From positions 1,116,001 through 1,180,000 of the forward strand of contig CAWCLV010000001.1 of the NCBI GenBank assembly GCA_963796485.1: a stretch of DNA of 64,000 nucleotides. The letters are read 5' to 3'. Made by a program: the position numbers and the translations under genes. This document shows positions 44,600 to 52,807 of the stretch, piece after piece (within the stretch, counting starts at the first letter, position 1; every line of letters begins with the position of its first letter). A model generated the notes under the pieces. The model did not search any database. It was not told the origin of the DNA and saw only the letters and a program-made list of their open reading frames with translations. The DNA comes from CAWCDJ01 sp963796485 (lineage in GTDB: Bacteria > Acidobacteriota > Terriglobia > Bryobacterales > Bryobacteraceae).

Positions 44600-44734
44600 A
44601 TGTCTGGCCTATTTCGGCACCATCGCGTTCCCGGCGCGTTCACAGGCGCATTCCTTACCACGAGCGCGCTTTTCTTCACACTTTTAACCTTGCTCGTTTT
44701 GATCCTCGGGGTCTTCCTGCCCCGGGCGGGTTGA
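44600..44734 (+). CDS. Small single-pass membrane protein
   Basis: 44 residues, ATG 44600 to TGA 44734, behind a near-perfect GAGGAGG ribosome site. The first ~15 residues are polar and basic (MSGLFRHHRVPG), followed by a hydrophobic run of about 20 (LFFTLLTLLVLILGVFL) and a short PRAG end. This predicts one membrane helix with the N-terminus inside. It lies 26 bases before the universal stress protein and is probably transcribed with it. No family was recognised. Confidence 0.6.
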   Translation: MSGLFRHHRVPGAFTGAFLTTSALFFTLLTLLVLILGVFLPRAG

Positions 44735-44760
44735 TCCTTTCCCATCAAAGGAGGCCGGCA

Positions 44761-45636
44761 ATGCCTGTCCTGTCCAGAATTCTCGAACCAGTGGAGTTCT
44801 CGCCGCGGGCCAAGGGCGCGGCCCACTACGTCGAGGCCTTGGCCAGCCATTATCACTGTGAAATCCTGCTGCTTCATGTCGTCTCTACTCCGCGCGGCGC
44901 GTTCGCGCCTCCGGAGGAGCTGACGTACGACACGGTTGAGGAACTGGTCCAGGAGTTGGAAGTCCGGAGAACGGCCGAACTCGATACGTTCCTGGCCGAC
45001 GAACTGAAGGATCTGCAGGTTCGGCGGCGTGTGGTCCACGGCGATCCCGCGCGGCAAATTGTCGAAGTAGCCGAAGACGAGCACTGCGATCTGATCGTCC
45101 TGGCCTCGCACGGGTATGGACCCTTCCGGCGCTTTCTGCTCGGTTCTGTGGCGGCTAAGGTGCTACACGATGCAAAGTGCCCGGTATGGACCGGACCGCA
45201 TATGGAGACCGCGCCGCCGCGCGAGTCGATCCGCTTCCATCGCGTTCTCTGCGCCCTCGATCTGGCGCCGCACAGCCGCGAAGTGCTGGCGTGGGGGGCG
45301 GGGTTCGCGCGCGACTTCGGCGCCGAACTCGGGATCGTGCACGCCGTCCCGATGTCTACCGTGAAGGTGGCCGGCGTTTACTTCGACCCCGATTGGTGCC
45401 AAGAGGTGAAGGCGCGCTCGCGTGAGGGCATCGCCGCATTGCAGGCGAACATTGGGAGTTCCGCGGCGGTCATCCTCGAAGTCGGGGAGCCTGCGACGGT
45501 CGTCAGTGACGCCGCCCGGCAGTTCCAGGCGGATCTCGTTGTGATCGGCCGCGGTGCGCCGGGGCTGCTGGGCCGCCTGCGGGCAAACTCCTACGGGATC
45601 GTGCGGGAGTCCCCGTGTGCCGTGGTGGGCGTGTAA
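44761..45636 (+). CDS. Tandem-domain universal stress protein
   Basis: 291 residues from ATG 44761 behind AAAGGAGG. Two USP domains: residues ~5-142 ending 'DLIVLASHGYGPFRRFLLGSVAAKVLHDAKCPVW', and ~155-291 ending 'DLVVIGRGAPGLLGRLRANSYGIVRESPCAVVGV'. The first keeps a G-x-G-(x)9-G-S/T type ATP site; the second has a variant (GRGAPGLLGRLRANS). Such proteins act in stress survival, partly by binding ATP. The partner gene is the small membrane protein upstream. Confidence 0.87.
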   Translation: MPVLSRILEPVEFSPRAKGAAHYVEALASHYHCEILLLHVVSTPRGAFAPPEELTYDTVEELVQELEVRRTAELDTFLADELKDLQVRRRVVHGDPARQIVEVAEDEHCDLIVLASHGYGPFRRFLLGSVAAKVLHDAKCPVWTGPHMETAPPRESIRFHRVLCALDLAPHSREVLAWGAGFARDFGAELGIVHAVPMSTVKVAGVYFDPDWCQEVKARSREGIAALQANIGSSAAVILEVGEPATVVSDAARQFQADLVVIGRGAPGLLGRLRANSYGIVRESPCAVVGV

Positions 45637-45714
45637 AAAAAAAGGCCGGGGATCAGGGGCCGGGGGTGTACCCCCGACTCCTGGCCCCCGGCCCCTGGTC
45701 CCAGGCCCTTGGCC
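45634..45714 (-). terminator. Terminator of the TonB-dependent receptor gene, built from a family B repeat
   Basis: CAGGGGCCGGGGG (45654-45666) pairs perfectly with CCCCCGGCCCCTG (45685-45697). On the minus strand the hairpin is followed by GGCC and nine T residues (45635-45643), giving a rho-independent terminator right after the receptor stop. The arm sequence is related to the family B repeats at 15271 and 23357. Confidence 0.7.
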
Positions 45715-48700
45715 TTAGAACCGGTAGTAAGCCCCGATCTGAATCACCCTTGGGTTGAAGTTCATTGAAGTGATCTTCCCGAAGGTCGAATTGTTGATGG
45801 AGAAGTTCGTGGTCGAAGCGTAGTCGCCGGACTGCGGCGGTACGTAGAACGTCGGATGGTTCGCGAAGTTGAAGAAATCGAAGTGCAGATCGAGTTTGTG
45901 GCGCTCCCGGAACTGGAACGACTTGATGGCCGAGGCGTCCCACGACCACTGCCAGGGACCGTTAAACATGCGACGCTGCAGGTTGCCGAGGTTTCCGGCG
46001 GTCGGGTTGTAGAACACCTGGCCGGAGAATGGCGCGGAGCCCGCCTGTGCCGTGCCGCGGCCATCCGTATTGACGAGGGTCGGCGAAACGAAGTACGGGC
46101 CATTGCCGGTCATGAACACGCCGTCGGTCAGCGACTGCAGCGTGGCGCCGTCAACCCCGGCGATCGAAGCCGTGTTGGTGCTGGTGGAGCGGGCCGCGCG
46201 GTTCAGCGTGCCGTAGCCGGAAAGGATCGAGTACGGCGAACCCGAGTTGTAGCCCCAGATCCCGGAGAGCGACCAACCGCCGATGACGGCGTTCGTCAGG
46301 GCATTGCCGCCCCAGCGCTTACCCTTGCCGAACGGCAGTTCGTAATAGTAGTTAGCTTTGAACGAGTGCCGGATATCGAATGCCGACCGGGCATACTCCA
46401 GGCTCGGGTTGTTGTTGTCGAGCAGCGGCTCGAAGTTGGTCTGCGCGTCGCCGCTGGTGTTCGAAAGCGCCTTGCCGTAGGTATAGCTGAACTGCACCTG
46501 TAATCCGGAGCGGGTGCGCCTGGTGGCTTCCAGTTGCAGTGCGTGATAGATCGACATGCCGCCGTTGAGCAGCACGTTGGCGCCCTGCAGATTCGGGTTG
46601 GTGTAGAAGTTCACCGGGCCGTTCCATTTGTTGACCATGTAGGTGTTGGCCAGTTCGCCGACCTGCCCCGTCTTGATGTAGTTCTGGATCGTGGTGTTGC
46701 TCAGGTTGCCGCCGGCGTAGAGCTGCGGGAAAACCGTGAGCTGCTGGCTGCCCGGAATCGCTGAATTATACGACCCGTTGTAAGCTCCGCCGGCGGCCTG
46801 GGAGAGCGCCGCGTTGCTCTGCGCGCGCTGGAAATCGCCCAGGAACCCGTTCGCGTTGTACAGCACCTGGTTGTAGTCGATGGCCCGCAGCAGGTCCGTC
46901 CCGCGGTTCCCGACGTACTTGGCCGAAAAGACCGTGCCCTTGAAATCGTGCTCGATCCCGATCGTCCACTGCTGCACGTACGGGGTGACCAGATTGGGGT
47001 CGGGCATTCCGGTGGCCGCGGTCGTCGTGATCGCATAGTTATCGGCGAGGGTTCGGGGCACTTTGTAAGTCGGCGCCGGAACCGTCGGATTCGACGAGAG
47101 CATCGAGGTCATATTTGAGACCGTGTTGCCAAATTGCAGGCCATTGCTCGTCGCCACGCTGTTGCGGACGGCCGTCACCACGTTGTCGTTCACATACGCG
47201 ATCATGTAGCCGCCGCGGATGGAAGTCTTGCCTCCCTTGAAAGGATCCCAGGCGAAACCGATGTTCGGCGCGAAATTGTTCTTATCAGCCTTATAGAACT
47301 GCCGGCCCGAGGGTCCGCCGATGAAGTTCAGCACCGCGTTCGGGTCGAGCACCGTGGCCTTCACGTCGCCGTTTTCGAGCACCGGCGCCAGGTACAGGCC
47401 GTTGGTCTCGTTCAGCGGCGTCCAGTATTCGTACCGCGCGCCCACGTTGATCGTGAAGTTCGGGGCGATCTTCCATTTGTCCTGGACGTATCCCGCGTAA
47501 GTGTTAAAGTCCAGATTCCGCAGGTTGGTGGCGCCGGGCACGAACCCGGAGGTTGCGCTGGTCACGTTGAACGTCTGTGTGGCGCTGCTGATGATTCCCG
47601 CGAGGTTGGCGTAGAGATTATTGGCAGTCGTGAGGTCGGTCGAGCGGATGCCCGGCAGGTCGGCCGAAGTGAGGCCGTTCGTGTTCGCCGTGCTGATGCC
47701 CAGCGTGTAGGTGGGAATAATGCCGGCGTCGTTGTAAGGCGCCGTCTTGAGCAGTTGGCTCTGGAACCCGAAGGAGATTTCGTGCTTGCCTTTCAGCCAG
47801 GTCGCGTTGTCCTGGATGTTGTAGGTGTTCACGGCGCGGCCCTGGTTTAGAAAGGTGTTGACCGGGTTGCTGAACAGCAACCCACCGAGGATCGAAGTCG
47901 GATACTGGTTGCTGTCCAGGAATGACGTATTGGAGCGCATGAATCCGGCGCGCACTTCATTCGTGAGCGTCGGGGATGCCGTCCACCGCCAGGAAAGCGA
48001 GAGCAAATGGTCCTTGATGGTATTCGTCACCGGCGGAAGCGTCGAGTAAAAGGTCCCCGCATCCGGGCGGTCGGTGGGATTGCTGATGTAGTTGTACGTC
48101 CCGGTAATGCTGTTCTTCGAGTTGAGATAGTAGTCGCCCTTGTAGACGAACTGGTCGCGAGCCTCGTTGGCTCGCGGATTGAACCGGTATCCGGATGTGT
48201 TCAGCCCGTCTCCGGCATCCGTCGTGTTCGGTTCCGGTAGCTGGCCGATCATGGCTTTCACCGCCGGGTCGGCGGTGAAACTGCGCAGCGTCGCCAGGTT
48301 GACCGCCTGGAGATTGCCGGCGCTATCGCGATACTGGAAAACCCCGTTTCTGGCCGCATCGGTCAGGACAGTGCGCAGATAGCTGGACTGCTGCTTGTTC
48401 CGGAACAGCTCGTAATTCGTGTAGAAGAAGAGCTTGTCTTTGATGATGTGCCCGCCCAGAGCGGCGCCCGGCTGGTTCAGATCCAGAAACGTCTTGCCCA
48501 CGCCGGCCTTGTTGTTAAACCAATCGTTCGCTTCGAGCGCGCTGTTGCGGTTGTACCAGTAGACCGACCCGTGGTACGTGTTCGAACCCGATTTAGTGGA
48601 GAGCACCATCTGCGATGCGCCGCCGCCGATGGCCGCGCTCGAGTTCGATGTCGAAACCGTGATTTCGGAAATCTGGTCGATCGTGGTGCGCATCGGCGCG

Positions 48701-49302
48701 TAGTCCAGGTCGTTGGTGCGGATGAAATTGTCCTGGATATTGATGCCGTCGAGCGTGACGTTCGAAAACGAGCTTCGAAGCCCGTTTACCGAGGTCGCGC
48801 CGCTGCCCGAGGTTACCCCGGGCTGCGTCTGGAAGAACGAACTGACCTGGCGACCTAACACCGGCAGGTTCTGCACCTGGGTAGAGGTCACCGTAGAACT
48901 GTTCTCGCTATTCGAAAGCTGCACGCTGACGACGTCCGCCGCTACTTCCACGCTCTGCGTCGCCGTCTGCACTTCCATCCGGATCGGCGGCAGTCCGGTC
49001 TCCTGGATCGGTGCGACCTTGATCTGGCGCACAACGACCTTGGTAAACCCGCCCGCCGTCACGGCGACGTCATACGTATCGGGGCGAACGGCCATAAACG
49101 TAAACAGGCCGGCTTCGTTTGTGGTGCCGGTGAGGACCGGCTCTTGCCCGCCCTGAATAAATACGTCCACCGTCGCGCCGGGAATGACAGCGCCGGTCTG
49201 ATCCACCACGGTGCCGCTCAACTTGCCGGCGACCTGGGCTTGAATTGCGGTTACAGCCAATAGACACACGAATAGTATCAACGCCAAACGGCGACTTCGC
49301 AT
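45715..49302 (-). CDS. Oar-like TonB-dependent receptor with carboxypeptidase-regulatory domain
   Basis: 1195 residues. Signal peptide (MRSRRLALILFVCLLAVTAIQAQ), then a transthyretin-like carboxypeptidase-regulatory domain ('GKLSGTVVDQTGAVIPGATVDV', ~24-115), a plug domain ('NLPVLGRQVSSFFQTQPGV', 'FSNVTLDGINIQDN') and a long outer-membrane barrel ending in ...QIGAYYRF with the terminal Phe typical of BamA substrates. This architecture is expanded in Solibacter-type Acidobacteriota and probably takes up glycans, peptides or other large molecules. The ligand is unknown. It resembles the receptor at 56849 in layout. Confidence 0.9.
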   Translation of the reverse strand: MRSRRLALILFVCLLAVTAIQAQVAGKLSGTVVDQTGAVIPGATVDVFIQGGQEPVLTGTTNEAGLFTFMAVRPDTYDVAVTAGGFTKVVVRQIKVAPIQETGLPPIRMEVQTATQSVEVAADVVSVQLSNSENSSTVTSTQVQNLPVLGRQVSSFFQTQPGVTSGSGATSVNGLRSSFSNVTLDGINIQDNFIRTNDLDYAPMRTTIDQISEITVSTSNSSAAIGGGASQMVLSTKSGSNTYHGSVYWYNRNSALEANDWFNNKAGVGKTFLDLNQPGAALGGHIIKDKLFFYTNYELFRNKQQSSYLRTVLTDAARNGVFQYRDSAGNLQAVNLATLRSFTADPAVKAMIGQLPEPNTTDAGDGLNTSGYRFNPRANEARDQFVYKGDYYLNSKNSITGTYNYISNPTDRPDAGTFYSTLPPVTNTIKDHLLSLSWRWTASPTLTNEVRAGFMRSNTSFLDSNQYPTSILGGLLFSNPVNTFLNQGRAVNTYNIQDNATWLKGKHEISFGFQSQLLKTAPYNDAGIIPTYTLGISTANTNGLTSADLPGIRSTDLTTANNLYANLAGIISSATQTFNVTSATSGFVPGATNLRNLDFNTYAGYVQDKWKIAPNFTINVGARYEYWTPLNETNGLYLAPVLENGDVKATVLDPNAVLNFIGGPSGRQFYKADKNNFAPNIGFAWDPFKGGKTSIRGGYMIAYVNDNVVTAVRNSVATSNGLQFGNTVSNMTSMLSSNPTVPAPTYKVPRTLADNYAITTTAATGMPDPNLVTPYVQQWTIGIEHDFKGTVFSAKYVGNRGTDLLRAIDYNQVLYNANGFLGDFQRAQSNAALSQAAGGAYNGSYNSAIPGSQQLTVFPQLYAGGNLSNTTIQNYIKTGQVGELANTYMVNKWNGPVNFYTNPNLQGANVLLNGGMSIYHALQLEATRRTRSGLQVQFSYTYGKALSNTSGDAQTNFEPLLDNNNPSLEYARSAFDIRHSFKANYYYELPFGKGKRWGGNALTNAVIGGWSLSGIWGYNSGSPYSILSGYGTLNRAARSTSTNTASIAGVDGATLQSLTDGVFMTGNGPYFVSPTLVNTDGRGTAQAGSAPFSGQVFYNPTAGNLGNLQRRMFNGPWQWSWDASAIKSFQFRERHKLDLHFDFFNFANHPTFYVPPQSGDYASTTNFSINNSTFGKITSMNFNPRVIQIGAYYRF

Positions 49303-49394
49303 AGCAGTCCTTTATTTCAGAGATTCAGTGCCGCGCAGAGGACGAGCCTTCGACCTATGACAAGACGAATACTAACCTCAAAGCGATAGTTCTA

Positions 49395-49423
49395 ATTTAG
49401 CGAAGGTTCAGTGCAATTTGCAA
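49395..49423 (-). promoter_or_regulatory. Possible promoter of the TonB-dependent receptor
   Basis: On the minus strand TTGCAA (49423-49418) and CTAAAT (49400-49395) are separated by 17 bases, in an AT-richer stretch about 95 bases before the start codon. The -35 is good, the -10 moderate. Confidence 0.35.
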
Positions 49424-49457
49424 CAGATCGGACCGGATTAGCCGAAATAGTTGAGAA

Positions 49458-50741
49458 TTATGCGATGTCCGCCAGCAAAAAATGCGAGGACCTGCCGGCC
49501 GCCTGGGACACCGCTTCAGCCGCCAGATAACCGCTCCGCACCGCGCCCTCCATCGTGGCGGGCCATCCTGTACGCGTCCAGTCGCCAGCCAGGAAGACTT
49601 TTGGAAGCCCAGCCTCCGGCGTCGGACGCAGCGCTTCCGTTTCGGGCGCCGCGGAAAAGGTGGCGCGCTGCTCCTTGATTACGTGCGCTTTGAGCAGCGT
49701 GGCGTCCTTGACCCGCGGGAAGTAAAGCCGCAGGTCGCCGATCGCGATATCGACGATTTCGTTGCGCGAAAGATTCGTCAAGTCGCGCGACGCGCTCACT
49801 ACCAATTGAAGGTAGCGTCCCGCGTCCTTATTAAACATCCACTGCATGGTCCGGTCGAGCAGGGTGGCATGGGGCAGGTTCGTCACTTCGCGGTCGAACC
49901 AGAGGTGCACGCCGGTGATGGGCGAGTGCTCGAACTTCGGCGCCGGCACTCCGAGCGCTTCGAGGCGTTCGAAGGGCAGCGCGCAGATGTAATGGTCCGC
50001 CGTGCGCAATTCGCCCCCGACCACGAAGCCATCGTCCTGAATGGCCTCCACCGGCGAGCGGAAGTGGATTCTGACGTTCCCGATCCGCTTCCAGGCTTCG
50101 GCCGAATACAACTGCCCGAGCGGGACGTTCGGCACTCCCATCTCGTAGGAATCGGCCCGCGCCAGGAATCCGAGCCAGAACACCTGGAAGCCGTGTATGG
50201 CCGCCATCTTCTCCAGGTCTTCATTCACGGCGCTCACCAGCACCTGCCGCCAGAAGCGGTCGATGGCGTGCGGCGTCTGCCGTTTTTGCAGCAGCCAGTC
50301 CAACATGCTGATGCGGTCGAGGTCTTTGCGCCGCGTGCGCTCGCGGCGCAGCGCCAACATCGCGCGTGCGATCGAACGCTTATCGGCGGCACTCAAACAA
50401 TGCATCCGCAGAAACGCACCGGCGAAGTGGAACGGCGCCGGCAGCCGGCCGCGCCGCAGGATCGAAAGCCGTCCCCCGGGCTCCAGGAAGTAGAACTCGC
50501 GATAAAACTTGATGCGGTCCCGGACTCCCAGCCGCTGGTAGAAATCCAGCAGGTTCACGCAACAGCGCAGCAGGATGTGCTGGCAGTTGTCGATGACCTC
50601 TTCGTTCAGAGGGTATGATGTTGCGCGTCCCCCCAGAAACGACCGTGCTTCAAAGAGATCTACTTCAAATCCGGCGCCGCCCAGCGCGGCCGCCGCGGAG
50701 AGTCCGGCCAGTCCGCCGCCGGCGATCAGAACTTTCGGCAT
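49458..50741 (-). CDS. hpnE: Hydroxysqualene dehydroxylase-like FAD enzyme
   Basis: 427 residues. The N-terminal FAD site is 'VLIAGGGLAGLSAAAALGGAGFEVDLFEARSFLGGRATSYP', followed by 'DNCQHILLRCCVNLLDFYQRLG', a phrase characteristic of squalene-associated desaturases (HpnE). The C-terminal FAD contact is 'VFLAGDWTRTGWPATMEGAVRSGYLAAEAV'. HpnE reduces hydroxysqualene to squalene for hopanoid synthesis after HpnC and HpnD, which are not in the window. A carotenoid desaturase relative is the alternative. Confidence 0.8.
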   Translation of the reverse strand: MPKVLIAGGGLAGLSAAAALGGAGFEVDLFEARSFLGGRATSYPLNEEVIDNCQHILLRCCVNLLDFYQRLGVRDRIKFYREFYFLEPGGRLSILRRGRLPAPFHFAGAFLRMHCLSAADKRSIARAMLALRRERTRRKDLDRISMLDWLLQKRQTPHAIDRFWRQVLVSAVNEDLEKMAAIHGFQVFWLGFLARADSYEMGVPNVPLGQLYSAEAWKRIGNVRIHFRSPVEAIQDDGFVVGGELRTADHYICALPFERLEALGVPAPKFEHSPITGVHLWFDREVTNLPHATLLDRTMQWMFNKDAGRYLQLVVSASRDLTNLSRNEIVDIAIGDLRLYFPRVKDATLLKAHVIKEQRATFSAAPETEALRPTPEAGLPKVFLAGDWTRTGWPATMEGAVRSGYLAAEAVSQAAGRSSHFLLADIA

Positions 50742-51221
50742 TTAGTATTCCGTCACAGTAGGGTAGGCCTCCTGGCCTGCCCACGCGCCGAAGGCGCGCG
50801 ATCTCTCAAATAGACGAAAAATTCCGCAATCGGTTCGCAAAAAATTCGCATTACTAAAGCTTCAAAAGCGGCCAGGCCAGGTCGGCGGCAAGGCCCAAAT
50901 CCGCCCGGCACGTCAGGCTCGGCAAAATGGTGGGGCAGGCCTCCTGGCCTGCCCGGTTCGAAAACGTCAAAAGCGGGCAGGCCAGGAGGCCTGCCCCACC
51001 TGGAAACCGCAAGCGGTCGGCGGCAAGGCCCAAATCCGCCGGCACGTCAGGCTCGGCAAAATAGTGGGGCAGGCTTCCTGGCCTGCCCGGTTCGAAAACG
51101 TCAAAAGCGGGCAGGCCAGGAGGCCTGCCCCACCTGGAAACCGCAAGCGGTCGGCGGCAAGGCCCAAATCCGCCGGCGCGTCGGGCTCGGCAAAATAGTG
51201 GGGCAGGCCAGGAGGCCTACC
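50742..51221. other. Repeat-filled intergenic region between hpnE and the ligase gene
   Basis: 480 bases without a gene. It is made of family A elements and a tandem array (listed separately), plus ~75 unique AT-richer bases at 50800-50870. The hpnE promoter must lie in or next to the repeat at 50758-50799. Short open frames here are low-complexity translations of the repeats. Confidence 0.75.
50758..50799. repeat. Family A repeat with CGCGCC-GAA-GGCGCG hairpin
   Basis: GTAGGGTAGGCCTCCTGGCC, then GCCCACGCGCCGAAGGCGCGC. The same two-part structure lies in reverse order and orientation at 3011-3068, which defines a distinct subtype. Confidence 0.75.
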
Positions 51222-51225
51222 CTAC
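50881..51225. repeat. Tandem array (~134-bp unit) each carrying a paired family A repeat
   Basis: The phrase GTCGGCGGCAAGGCCCAAAT starts units at 50881, 51016 and 51150. Each unit continues with CGCCGG..CGTCAGGCTCGGCAAAAT(A)G, a family A palindrome pair (50930-50999, 51064-51133, single at 51198-51225) and ACCTGGAAACCGCAAGCG. Units 1 and 2 differ at only a few positions. The final unit is truncated at the ligase stop codon. Confidence 0.88.
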
Positions 51226-52802
51226 TTCAGCAGCAAAGCCCGGATGGTATCGATATTGTCCGCATCCTCGGGCTTCTTGTCGCGGCGCCAGCGGGCCATT
51301 CTCGGAAATCTTACGGCAATCCCGGACCGGTGGCGTGAAGACCTCTGGATCCCTTCGAAAGCCAATTCGAAGACCAGTTCCGGCTTGACCGCGTGCACCG
51401 GACCGAACGTTTCAATTGTACTCTGCCGGACAAACGCATCCACCTCGCGAATCTCCTCGTCGCTGAGGCCGGAATACGCCTTCGCAAATGGTACCAGCTT
51501 GCCATTCTCCCAGATACCGAACGTGTAGTCGGTGAAAAGGCCGGCTCGCCGTCCATGTCCCGGCTGCGCGTAGATCAGCACGGCGTCCACCGAGTACGGA
51601 TTGATTTTCCACTTCCACCAGTCCCCGCGGCGGCGCCCGACCCGGTAAGGCGATCCGCGCCGCTTCAGCATGAACCCCTCGACCTTCCTCTGGCGCGACT
51701 CTTCGCGGATGCGCCGCAACTCCTCCCAGGAGTCCGCCCGTACCACCGGCGATAGCACCACCGCGCTGCCCGGCCGCGCGATTGCCTCCAACCGCTCGCG
51801 GCGCCACTCGAGAGTGCGCTCGCGGACGTCTTGGCCGCCCACTTCCAGCAGGTCGAACGCCGTCAGCACCACCGGCACTTCGGAGAGGATCCGCTGCGTC
51901 AAGACTTTTCGCCCGATGCGCCGCTGCATCTGCGCGAAGGGTAGGGGAGCGCCGTCCTTCCACGGCAGCACCTCGCCATCGATGGCCGTTCCTTCCGGCA
52001 GCAGACCGCCCGCGCGCTCGATCTCCGGAAACCGCTCCGTGATGAGTTCCTCGCCGCGCGACCACAGAAACGTCCGCCCCTCGCGCCGGATCAATTGCGC
52101 CCGAATCCCATCCCACTTCCACTCCACCTGCCACTCGCCGGCGTTTCCCAGTTCCTCCACATCGCCTTCCAGCGGATACGCCAGGCAGAACGGATACGGG
52201 CGGCTGATATCGGCGCCGGGCGCTTCCGGGGCGGTGAGCCCGCGCCAGAATTCCGGAGTCGGCTGCCAGTCGCCCATCAGCCGGTGCGCGATGATTTCGG
52301 AGGCTACGCCGCTGACCTGGGCCAATCCCCGCACCACCAGGTTCTGCGAGACACCCACGCGAAATTCGCCCGTCAGCAGCTTGTTCCAGGCGAACCGCTG
52401 GCCCTCGTCCATCTCCCGCCAGGCGGCGGTCAGCCACTCGCGCCGGGTGTCGTCGTCCGCCTCGCGCATGGGCAGCAGTCGCTGCTCCACCCAGTAATGC
52501 AGGGGCAGATCGGTGGAACGTGCCGCCGGCGGCAGCAGCAGCGCAATCGTCTCGGCGAAATCGCCCACCGCGTGAATACATTCCTCGAAGAGCCAGCCCG
52601 CGATCCCCGCTTCTTCGATGGCCCATTGCGCCAGTTTGCGGGATTCGAGCAGCCGCTTGGGCCGCCGCCCGATCAGGAAACTCACCGCCCAGACTGCATC
52701 GGCCGGCGCTGCGGTGGAGAAGTACTTCTTGAGCGCGGCCACTTTCTCGTTGGTCCGGGTGGTCTCATCGAGCGCGGTGTACAGTTCGGCAAATGCGCGC
52801 AT
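51222..52802 (-). CDS. ATP-dependent DNA ligase
   Basis: 526 residues from ATG 52802; the frame is open further upstream but that part belongs to the neighbouring gene. It has an N-terminal DNA-binding domain (~1-190), an adenylation domain with nucleophile Lys229 in 'WKWDGIRAQLI', then 'FLWSRGEELI', 'AIDGEVLPW', 'EGFMLKRRGSPY' and 'WWKWK', and an OB domain. It joins DNA ends with ATP, in addition to the cell's NAD-dependent LigA, and is typically a repair enzyme. It starts 5 bases after the stop of the nuclease homologue, so they form one unit. Its TAG stop lies inside a family A repeat. Confidence 0.93.
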   Translation of the reverse strand: MRAFAELYTALDETTRTNEKVAALKKYFSTAAPADAVWAVSFLIGRRPKRLLESRKLAQWAIEEAGIAGWLFEECIHAVGDFAETIALLLPPAARSTDLPLHYWVEQRLLPMREADDDTRREWLTAAWREMDEGQRFAWNKLLTGEFRVGVSQNLVVRGLAQVSGVASEIIAHRLMGDWQPTPEFWRGLTAPEAPGADISRPYPFCLAYPLEGDVEELGNAGEWQVEWKWDGIRAQLIRREGRTFLWSRGEELITERFPEIERAGGLLPEGTAIDGEVLPWKDGAPLPFAQMQRRIGRKVLTQRILSEVPVVLTAFDLLEVGGQDVRERTLEWRRERLEAIARPGSAVVLSPVVRADSWEELRRIREESRQRKVEGFMLKRRGSPYRVGRRRGDWWKWKINPYSVDAVLIYAQPGHGRRAGLFTDYTFGIWENGKLVPFAKAYSGLSDEEIREVDAFVRQSTIETFGPVHAVKPELVFELAFEGIQRSSRHRSGIAVRFPRMARWRRDKKPEDADNIDTIRALLLK

Positions 52803-52807
52803 GGCTG

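Noticed and set aside
50881..51225. CRISPR-like array
   Set aside because: Repeats are ~134 bases and the 'spacers' are themselves repeated inverted palindromes; no cas gene is present.
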